From a virus, in the IMG/VR virus record IMGVR_UViG_3300025601_000053, positions 1 to 37,018 of that record: DNA of 37,018 nt; one strand, written 5' to 3'. The stretch's first letter is position 1, and each line of letters starts with the position of its first letter. Of this stretch, positions 32,501 to 37,018 are shown one piece after another. Below the pieces are notes generated by a model. It was not told where the DNA came from. It was given only the letters and a program-made list of their open reading frames with translations, and searched no databases. A program made the position numbers and the translations under genes.

Positions 32501-32998
32501 TTCCGAGGTTGGGCGAATATCCGCGCCCTGTTCCAAAATAGAATTAAGGTAGTCGTTTTGTTGGGCTGCACTAACCGCGCCTACCACGGGGTCTGGAAAT
32601 AAAGATAGCGCACTACCAAGGTCAACTTCGGTGCCCCCAATAGAATCACTGTATACCCCCGTATTTGAGCTTGGTCCTCCGGGAAGTCGGTCGGGTGGGA
32701 GAAAGTCTGAGTCGCCTTCTTGGTTAGCTAAATCCGAGGTAGCTTGCAGGGCTGCCAAAAAAGCATCTTGGTCTACCTGTGCTTGGGTTTTGTATGACCC
32801 ATCAGGCTGTCGAACCATTGTGCCCGGGCTTAACCCACTGCCACCCCCTAGTGAGGGGTCAAAAGAAGTGTTAAATGCACCCAAGCCTAATGAGGGGTCA
32901 AAAGAAGTGTTAAATGCACCCAAGCCTGATGAGCCAAGACCACCACTTTGGCCCGTAACGGTTATTGATGTGGGCATTCTATTTGTTATAGTACCCAT
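29570..32998 (-). CDS. Large low-complexity virion protein with multiple repeats, 1142 aa
   Basis: Starts MGTITNRMPTSITVTGQSGG. In order it holds two copies of GLGAFNTSFDPSL near residues 24-50, a mixed helical region to about 440, a 29-residue repeat (NVAPGVVGPNLTPDPIDQL...), 23 copies of (G/D)DTVV at about residues 510-624, a Gly- and Pro-rich linker, an Ala/Thr-rich helical segment with the 11-residue repeat TNARAAEAARV, and a conserved C-terminus (YYLGGPTDGMADDVPATID, then ARLSDGEFVIPADVVSHLG). That C-terminal pattern I recall from structural proteins of marine podoviruses. Probably a particle protein of unknown exact position. Confidence 0.75.
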   Translation of the reverse strand: MGTITNRMPTSITVTGQSGGLGSSGLGAFNTSFDPSLGLGAFNTSFDPSLGGGSGLSPGTMVRQPDGSYKTQAQVDQDAFLAALQATSDLANQEGDSDFLPPDRLPGGPSSNTGVYSDSIGGTEVDLGSALSLFPDPVVGAVSAAQQNDYLNSILEQGADIRPTSEQIASRTAINNAADTRTLEETLADIQNNYNNSNFQDSFDLAGAIQQTQNRFAAEANQAANTPMTPEETEEYYNNLFDTLGFAPGTLGSTSVATPGTVPTTNILNSVQNTVSSGVNAVASKVGDAIDEVFRILRLPNPTKIIGGIQSGTVVWGQTGGSRVINTGTTGAGTQTGVTTGNAALDAILNKVTGVLSGRIAAEEVIDASTVREILTGAAAEELGVSTENIEKTIEGLQEVGSSVVSATTLNDADTVFGVDITGTETDSAEDIISGNVAPGVVGPNLTPDPIDQLLNATASTSDGDVAPGVVGPNQTPDPIDQLLNATASTSDGNVAPGVVGPNLTPDSIDDTVVGDTVVGDTVVGDTVVGDTVVDDTVVGDTVVGDTVVGDTVVDDTVVGDTVVGDTVVGDTVVDDTVVGDTVVDDTVVDDTVVDDTVVDDIVVDDTVVDDTVVDDTVVDDTVVADGPSAPKSTGYDFDIPTDIRAQTYSVEDFMSPPPRGEAPPRGEVGGGGGGGGFGYPQSSPGKVRVTPGDLVDIDYLFDVGGDSIFAPELTEDEKDELLRTYNRGGEVNNNSRNNRHSRGLASLPMQTFAPGGSVGLTGGQQIGSIIGALAGGIAGLSGGGGGNSGGNQGYQGGVPSYNLDRSLKADAFVGERPAGSAGRNYFNTPATGLYNPQMETVTNDEGVASQQQYFLGAEDNRARRAATQGRIDAYDAEVADITTGLTNQYNTNQAAIAAQATADAQAKATAQAQLQAAQAAENTRVTNARAAEAARVTNARAAEAARVATQNQTASDAMTSQANAYNVSQALYQQYLRGLISAGEAADLIEGSAFSGIEADGDYTNAEVASASRLINANPNLAGEAARYFGISENEVNELVGYFNNNPNEFAEGGAVGGQGYYLGGPTDGMADDVPATIDNKEPARLSDGEFVIPADVVSHLGNGNSDAGAENLYSMMDRLRKDRTGNPNQGREIDPRKYLG
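30156..30228 (-). repeat. 33-base tandem repeat in the 1142-aa gene
   Basis: Two identical 33-base units (30156-30188 and 30189-30221) and the start of a third, coding TNARAAEAARV. Identity between the units suggests recent duplication. Confidence 0.9.
31127..31471 (-). repeat. 23-copy 15-base array coding (G/D)DTVV
   Basis: Twenty-three contiguous 15-base units of the form caacaactgtgtcaY on the plus strand. The only frequent difference is one base (t, c or g) that makes the first residue of each five-residue unit Asp or Gly; one unit has Ile for Thr. The Asp/Gly order read along the protein is D GGGG D GGG D GGG D G then a run of D, so a 60-base higher-order unit is visible. Confidence 0.95.
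31472..31697 (-). repeat. 87-base tandem repeat in the 1142-aa gene
   Basis: Two full and one partial unit with 87-base spacing (corresponding bases at 31504, 31591 and 31678). They code the 29-residue segment beginning NVAPGVVGPNLTPDPIDQLL. The array directly adjoins the 15-base array. Confidence 0.9.
32852..32927 (-). repeat. 39-base direct repeat at the start of the 1142-aa gene
   Basis: Two copies of a 37-base identical block (32852-32888 and 32891-32927) at 39-base spacing, coding the duplicated GLGAFNTSFDPSL segment. Confidence 0.9.
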
Positions 32999-33423
32999 TA
33001 CACAATCATCCAGTTAGTTCCGTTGCTCATAACTTTTATGCTCACATACTGCGAAAGGGCTTTGGTTGTTGCACCATCAATAGTTTCAGAACCAGCGCCA
33101 TCTAGGGTTATAGAGCCTGCGCCGCTGTTTTTAACTTGAAATTCTTGCCCCGGTATGCCTACTGCACTAGGCAGTGTAACTGTAAAGCTACCGGTGCGAT
33201 ACTCAACTAAGTAGTTGGTTATTAATATTGTGTACGCTGTAGTTGCCAAGGTATAGGCTTTGACTGAAACAGTTGATTGGCCTAGCAAAGCAGCTACCGC
33301 AGCATCAACGCGGATAAAATACAACCGCAGTATGTTAGTTAAGGCCGCAAATTTACCGGGTTCATACTCTTGTGGAGGTGTTGGCAGTGCGGGTGCAACA
33401 ACTTTCTTGTTTGTAATAGACAT
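32998..33423 (-). CDS. Small fibre- or appendage-like structural protein, 141 aa
   Basis: Starts MSITNKKVVAPALPTPPQEYE. The first 60 residues include a helical stretch (ALTNILRLYFIRVDAAVAALLG), the rest is beta-rich: FTVTLPSAVGIPGQEFQVKNSG, then ITLDGAGSETIDGATTKALSQYVSIKVMSNGTNWMIV. This C-terminal pattern of a carbohydrate-like beta segment ending in a GTNW motif is frequent in phage fibre and appendage tips. Its stop overlaps the start of the next gene. The exact position in the particle is not known. Confidence 0.7.
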   Translation of the reverse strand: MSITNKKVVAPALPTPPQEYEPGKFAALTNILRLYFIRVDAAVAALLGQSTVSVKAYTLATTAYTILITNYLVEYRTGSFTVTLPSAVGIPGQEFQVKNSGAGSITLDGAGSETIDGATTKALSQYVSIKVMSNGTNWMIV

Positions 33424-33425
33424 AC

Positions 33426-35273
33426 TTACCCCCTCCGGCCGTCAGGCCGCATGTCTAAACGTGGTAGGCCAAGCCGCCAAGCCACACCCAGTTCAGTAGA
33501 CTCTAGCTTAAAGGCCATCTGCCTACCCCGTACTCGGATAAAAACCTGCCCCGTAAATTCTTCTATAGGCGCGGTTGCAGTGCGCGTCACGGTTACGTTG
33601 TCTACCCCACCTTGAGACGTAGGAGTATTGTAGCCCGAGCCTGAGTTCTCCATAGGCAGTAGCGTCATTACACACGCAGGGTTTTCCGCAGTTGAGTCTA
33701 TGAACGTCACATCGGGCAGTACGCGCCTAACAAACATAAACTTATCCCCGTCATCTAAGTCAAACTCAGAGGAAAGTATGGTGGCTGTAATGGGTTCTGT
33801 AGTGGCAGTTTCTTGAGAATCATACCCTACTTCATGCTGCACTAAGTTGTTGTAGTACGTAGCGGCGGTAGGCTCCTCTCTTAAATCTGCATCCATCCAA
33901 GCTGTGCGTGCCATCGTGCCGTAGTACCATATTTCTTGCACGTAATTGTATATCACATACCGGTCTATCGTAGTTGACCCCGCAGAGCAATAGAACCACC
34001 AAACCTCGTCGAACCGCTCGTTAGTACCCGCTACCACTTGTGAGTACTGCGCTTTGTTAAAGTCATTAAATATGTACCCGCGTAGGCTACAAGGGAGGGT
34101 CTTAACCGTACCATCGTAGTAGTAGAACTTGTCAGAACCCATCCAGTAGGCTACGTTACCCGAATAAACTGCCGCGTTGGGGCTGGCTATGGTTATGTTA
34201 TCTCCCAACAATTGGGCACCAAACACTTCGGGGGCTCCTAGGTACTGTAGGCCGTAAAGTGCAGTATCAGTCCAGATCAAAATCTCCTGACGCGCTTGCA
34301 AGGCCTTAATAATCTCGGTACCACTAGAGAATCGCAAGCTACCTGCTTGGTTAGTAGCTTCGGGAGTCCAATTAGCCACATCTTCTTGAGCAGACCAACG
34401 GATTAGCATGGGGTCTAAAACTGTGGAACCTAGGGGGGTAGTACCAAAGCATAGTGCGAAGCGAAAAATGTCGGACACCAACACAGAATTGACGATAGTG
34501 GGCACATCAGAGGCCCCTGCTAAAGACGACACGTACACCCCCCGTGTAGATACCGAGTTAGTTGCATCCCAGTACATTAGCTGCCCCCCACGATGGGCAA
34601 ATAATAAATCTTCACCAAAGTTAGCCTGACTCCATAAACGTATGGGTGAGAACGTAGTGCCTCCAACGCCCCAACCTCCAGCGCCCCAAGTACTTGCACT
34701 AAAGCCTGTATAGGGTACTGCTATTTCGGAGCCTGTGTTTATTTGGTATGCCGCAGTAACGGTGTCTCCGCCCGTTGCTCCCGAGGAAGCTGTGGTCTCG
34801 GCTGTTATGCTATATGCGTCTTCGGTTATAAAAGAAATTGCGTACTCATTGTTTAGAGTAAGCCCACCAACCGCAGAAGCCCCACTAAAAGTAACGTAAT
34901 CACCTTCAATTGCCCCGTGAGATGTATCTGTAACCCCCACAACCGCGGAGCCCAACGTAGTAGTAAAGGGGTTAGTTAGGGTAGCAGTCGAGCGGATAGG
35001 CGTAATATCATAATAGGCTCCGCCGCGTTCTATGTAGTACTTTAAGTTGGTGCCCACGCTGACAAGGTTCTGGCTGCCAAGGGTAACCCAGTTGTGCATA
35101 GAGCGGCATACGCCAAGAAAGGTAGAGCTAGAAAGCCTTACCCACCCCCCTATCTTTTGGGGAAACCCCCGTCTAAAACGCACCTTATCAGTCTCATACC
35201 AACTACCTTCAGCAGCATAGCGGGTGCTTTCCCGGTCTACACCGGGTTTTATCTGTAGTTTTTGTAGTGGCAT
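33426..35273 (-). CDS. Tail or head-completion protein, P22 gp10-like
   Basis: A 615-residue beta-rich protein beginning MPLQKLQIKPGVDRESTRYAAEGSWYETDKVRFRRG. The start motif (GVD...YA..G.W...D.VRFR.G.P.KIGGW) is typical of the gp10 packaged-DNA stabilisation family that builds the hub under the portal of podoviruses. Further on, DVANWTPEATNQAGSLRFSSGTEI and DTALYGLQYLG are also typical of this family. It is followed by two fibre-like genes, which fits tail morphogenesis. This is the main evidence for a podovirus-like tail, but the family assignment is from memory of patterns. Confidence 0.65.
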   Translation of the reverse strand: MPLQKLQIKPGVDRESTRYAAEGSWYETDKVRFRRGFPQKIGGWVRLSSSTFLGVCRSMHNWVTLGSQNLVSVGTNLKYYIERGGAYYDITPIRSTATLTNPFTTTLGSAVVGVTDTSHGAIEGDYVTFSGASAVGGLTLNNEYAISFITEDAYSITAETTASSGATGGDTVTAAYQINTGSEIAVPYTGFSASTWGAGGWGVGGTTFSPIRLWSQANFGEDLLFAHRGGQLMYWDATNSVSTRGVYVSSLAGASDVPTIVNSVLVSDIFRFALCFGTTPLGSTVLDPMLIRWSAQEDVANWTPEATNQAGSLRFSSGTEIIKALQARQEILIWTDTALYGLQYLGAPEVFGAQLLGDNITIASPNAAVYSGNVAYWMGSDKFYYYDGTVKTLPCSLRGYIFNDFNKAQYSQVVAGTNERFDEVWWFYCSAGSTTIDRYVIYNYVQEIWYYGTMARTAWMDADLREEPTAATYYNNLVQHEVGYDSQETATTEPITATILSSEFDLDDGDKFMFVRRVLPDVTFIDSTAENPACVMTLLPMENSGSGYNTPTSQGGVDNVTVTRTATAPIEEFTGQVFIRVRGRQMAFKLESTELGVAWRLGLPRLDMRPDGRRG

Positions 35274-35276
35274 AAC

Positions 35277-35627
35277 TTAATAGGTCCATAGTACGGGGGT
35301 GGTTTCCCGAATGTCTACGTGAACAAAAGTCTTAGCTACTCCTATGCCTGTAAAACCCAGCAGGAGTGCATTTTGGACAATCATATATCTGTCTGCGCCG
35401 TTAGTAATACGTATGTCGGCTGCGATGCCTTGAGTGTGTGTACCGCCTTTGGCTTTGCGGCATTCATTAGGGTGGCTTGTATCTCGGTACCCACTAGTAA
35501 TACTAAAGGCAAAACCGCAAGCGGCCCGAAGTCTGTCAAGCCGCTCCAAGAACTCAGGGGCCATGCCGTTAAGCCCCGTATGCTTACAGTCAAACTCAGA
35601 CCGCTTAAAGTACGTTAGGGTGAGCAT
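35277..35627 (-). CDS. Endolysin, M15-type L-alanyl-D-glutamate or D-Ala-D-Ala peptidase
   Basis: A 116-residue protein with the zinc-ligand set of peptidase family M15: SGYRDTSHPNE, then GGTHTQGIAADIRI (His64, Asp71), then FVHVDIRE (His103). No N-terminal signal or cell-wall-binding domain is present, so it would need a holin to reach the periplasm. Its ATG overlaps the stop of the preceding lipoprotein-like gene (ATGA). Cutting of the peptide cross-bridge of peptidoglycan at the end of infection is the expected job; the particular bond cannot be read from the sequence. Confidence 0.9.
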   Translation of the reverse strand: MLTLTYFKRSEFDCKHTGLNGMAPEFLERLDRLRAACGFAFSITSGYRDTSHPNECRKAKGGTHTQGIAADIRITNGADRYMIVQNALLLGFTGIGVAKTFVHVDIRETTPVLWTY

Positions 35628-35857
35628 CAGTCACACAACTCAGCAAGGGTCTTCCAGTCTTCCGCAGTCCAGCTTGAAGTGTCTACAGTAGAGGGAACCT
35701 CCACAGTGATGCCCGCTATGTTACCCCCAAATAGGCCGCTGGTAGCAGATGTGCTACCTTTAACGCAGGCCATTGCGTTCTCGCCCGCTTCAATTTGCAG
35801 ACTATTAAGCTGACTACACGCTGGTACTAGCAATGCTAGTAAAATTAATGCTCTCAT
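35627..35857 (-). CDS. Small lipoprotein-like protein in the lysis cluster, 76 aa
   Basis: Starts MRALILLALLVPACSQL: a short hydrophobic signal and a lipobox-like LVPAC with Cys14. The remaining 60 residues are polar with Gly-rich middle (ATSGLFGGNIAGI). The ATG overlaps the upstream stop by four bases and the stop overlaps the endolysin start. A small lipoprotein beside an endolysin is the usual situation of an outer-membrane spanin (Rz1-like), but no partner inner-membrane spanin is recognised, so this is only a suggestion. Confidence 0.65.
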   Translation of the reverse strand: MRALILLALLVPACSQLNSLQIEAGENAMACVKGSTSATSGLFGGNIAGITVEVPSTVDTSSWTAEDWKTLAELCD

Positions 35858-36222
35858 GTGAACAACCCCTTAAACCATTGGAATGTACGTACTGGGTAGT
35901 ATAGCGCAGCGGAGCGCATCCTACCTACCCCAACAACACCTAATGCTTCCCTAAACACTTGATCTGCTTGCTTTTGGTGCTTAACAATGCCCTTGCCGTG
36001 GGTGCATAAGTAGTCATGGACCACCGCTGCTCTCCGGTTACGTGCATTTGCTACGGGCACTATAAAACGGAATAGTCTAGGCACTGAGGCCAGATCGGTA
36101 ATATACCCCTCTGGTACCTCAATAATTTGGCCTAGTAGATCACTATGGTATACGAGCCCTTGACGCAAGCGCCACCCGCCATCAACGGCCTCAGCTATAA
36201 AACTGGATGAGAAATGACTCAT
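35854..36222 (-). CDS. DUF1353 family protein
   Basis: A 122-residue protein with the DUF1353 pattern: VPEGYITDLASVPRLFRFIVP, RRAAVVHDYLCTHGKG, then QADQVFREALGVVGVGRMRSAALYYPVRTFQWF. Members are encoded by many phages close to the lysis genes and have no established biochemical activity. Its position between a membrane protein and the lipoprotein-like gene, with overlapping codons, fits that pattern. Confidence 0.9.
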   Translation of the reverse strand: MSHFSSSFIAEAVDGGWRLRQGLVYHSDLLGQIIEVPEGYITDLASVPRLFRFIVPVANARNRRAAVVHDYLCTHGKGIVKHQKQADQVFREALGVVGVGRMRSAALYYPVRTFQWFKGLFT

Positions 36223-36229
36223 ATACCCC

Positions 36230-36475
36230 CTATACTTTACCTGTTATTTTCAAGTAAGCACCCGCTATCAAAGCGCCAAGGAACAGATATGTCAGTGTCT
36301 GCACAATCGCCTTCCCTGCTGTACGTTTAGCCATGCGCCATGCGTCAAGGACCGACCGAAGCTCCTGCAAGTCCTTGTTAGCATCAACATCTGACAGGCC
36401 AATATCGTGCAGAGCCTTAATAGCCCCCGCCTCCGCAGCACGCTGTATCATCGCTTCTAGCTCTAGGTCGTTCAT
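36230..36475 (-). CDS. Small membrane protein (holin candidate), 81 aa
   Basis: Residues 1-50 are charged and helical (LEAMIQRAAEAGAIKALHDIGL, then DLQELRSVLDAWRMAKR); residues about 57-75 form one membrane helix (VQTLTYLFLGALIAGAYL). The layout resembles the DUF6127-type proteins I recall from phage lysis regions. A single C-terminal membrane helix upstream of the endolysin gene makes it a reasonable holin or inner-membrane lysis protein candidate. GGAGGACC precedes the start on the minus strand. Confidence 0.6.
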   Translation of the reverse strand: MNDLELEAMIQRAAEAGAIKALHDIGLSDVDANKDLQELRSVLDAWRMAKRTAGKAIVQTLTYLFLGALIAGAYLKITGKV

Positions 36476-36513
36476 CTCATGGGTCCTCCTACTGCTTTTG
36501 GTACCTGCCTACA

Positions 36514-36780
36514 TTATACCTGATCTTCTTCCAAACGTGGGTCAACCCAATCAGGGCAGAGTTCCCAAGCATCGTCAATGTAGTTGTACTTGCAGCCGTA
36601 CCAATCGTCTGGCTCAGTAACGTCCTCAATAAGAGTAGCATTGCTAGAGTTCATGTCGCCAATGATAAAGTCCAAGTTAGCAGGGTCGCCTACTTCGATG
36701 CAGTCAGCCTTCATGTTGACCGGCTTGTCGTCAGCAAACAGGTACTTAGAGCAGTTCATTGCGCAGATAATCGTCTTCAT
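36514..36780 (-). CDS. Hypothetical acidic phage protein, 88 aa
   Basis: Starts MKTIICAMNCSKYLFADDK behind AGAAGGAT. Very acidic, with several Cys and Trp (CKYNYIDDAWELCPDW). No signal peptide, membrane segment or recognised family. It lies between an unknown structural-region gene and the lysis cluster, separated by gaps of 115 and 38 bases, and could be a late non-structural protein. Confidence 0.6.
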   Translation of the reverse strand: MKTIICAMNCSKYLFADDKPVNMKADCIEVGDPANLDFIIGDMNSSNATLIEDVTEPDDWYGCKYNYIDDAWELCPDWVDPRLEEDQV

Positions 36781-36895
36781 TGGTCTATCCTTCTAATAGA
36801 ATTGATGTTGTTGATAGGGCTTTGCCAATTGCTACACCTGCGGCATATTAAATCAAGGTGTACACTTTTCTGCGTTTTATCGACATAAGGTTTGG
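36781..36895 (-). other. 115-base gap in the late arm
   Basis: No gene seen. An inverted repeat TACACCT (36833-36839) with AGGTGTA (36856-36862) has a 16-base loop, but no T-run follows on either strand in the right place, so it is not a convincing terminator. A late promoter may lie here; none is recognised. Confidence 0.4.
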
Positions 36896-37018
36896 TTAAA
36901 CCACCCTCACCTTGTAGTTACCCGCGACCACCGCTGTAATCCTAACCTTGTCACCCGCAGGAGCGTCAAAGTTGTAGTCAGTCCCCAGTATTGCGCCTTG
37001 ATTCAATACATTTGCATC
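36896..37018 (-). CDS. C-terminal end of an unknown late gene, cut by window edge
   Basis: A leftward reading frame enters from the right edge and ends with TAA at 36896-36898. The visible 40 residues begin DANVLNQGAILGTDYNFD and end NYKVRVV. They are beta-like and Gly/Ala-rich (APAGDKVRITAVVAGNY), compatible with a structural or appendage protein, but no family can be named from this short piece. Confidence 0.6.
   Translation of the reverse strand, partial: DANVLNQGAILGTDYNFDAPAGDKVRITAVVAGNYKVRVV

Noticed and set aside
1-37018. tRNA genes, rRNA genes, integrase or insertion sequences
   Set aside because: Looked for by eye in the gaps and among the reading frames; none was recognised. A tRNA search program could still find a degenerate tRNA in 10118-10349, but no cloverleaf was evident.

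Overview
The window is a stretch of a tailed double-stranded DNA bacteriophage genome (or a provirus of one). It is probably podovirus-like and probably of aquatic origin, because the replication genes and the low-complexity virion proteins resemble those of uncultured marine phages. That comparison is from memory and was not tested by a search. No host gene, rRNA, tRNA, CRISPR array, transposase or integrase was recognised. The host cannot be named from the sequence.

The layout has two opposed arms. Positions 1-19811 are read rightward and carry early, metabolic and replication functions. Positions 19808-37018 are read leftward and carry late virion and lysis genes. The arms meet stop codon to stop codon at about 19810.

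Right-reading arm. It opens with a pentapeptide-repeat protein cut by the window edge (1-476). Next is a module of a gene of unknown function (677-1522), a MoxR-type AAA+ ATPase (1626-2708), a HExxH plus VWA-domain partner (2733-3944) and a further unknown gene (3983-4846). A 19-bp palindrome precedes three of these four genes. Small genes follow (4860-6624), including a ribbon-helix-helix-like protein, an HNH protein and a helix-turn-helix protein. A replication and recombination block then begins with a VRR-NUC nuclease and a family A DNA polymerase. The polymerase is interrupted in its O-helix by an intein, and a complete HNH homing-endonuclease-like gene lies inside the intein in a different reading frame. 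After a 232-base non-coding gap come small accessory genes (YopX-like, DUF3310-like), a Cas4/RecB-like PD-(D/E)XK nuclease, a small HNH protein, a SNF2-type helicase, a candidate sigma70 promoter, a conserved phage protein, a fusion protein ending in a T7 gp2.5-like single-strand binding protein, a Cro/C1-like HTH protein and a large primase-helicase. Together these could supply origin opening, priming, synthesis, strand protection and nuclease processing.

Left-reading arm, in transcription order from the right. It holds the 3' end of an unknown gene, two small proteins (one with a membrane segment), a DUF1353 protein, a small lipoprotein-like protein, an M15 peptidase endolysin, a P22 gp10-like tail or head-completion protein, a short fibre or appendage-like protein, and four large virion proteins. 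One of the four carries a lytic transglycosylase domain and another (1922 aa) carries a HExxH motif. In-frame tandem duplications with units of 33, 39, 54 and 87 bases, and a 23-copy 15-base array, lie in two of these large genes. Terminase, portal and capsid genes are not seen and presumably lie outside the window.

The strongest unusual observation is the intein with an out-of-frame nested endonuclease gene (8666-9514). Next are the palindromic leader family of the MoxR/VWA module, the leucine at the polymerase position equivalent to E. coli Phe762, and the homogenised tandem repeats.
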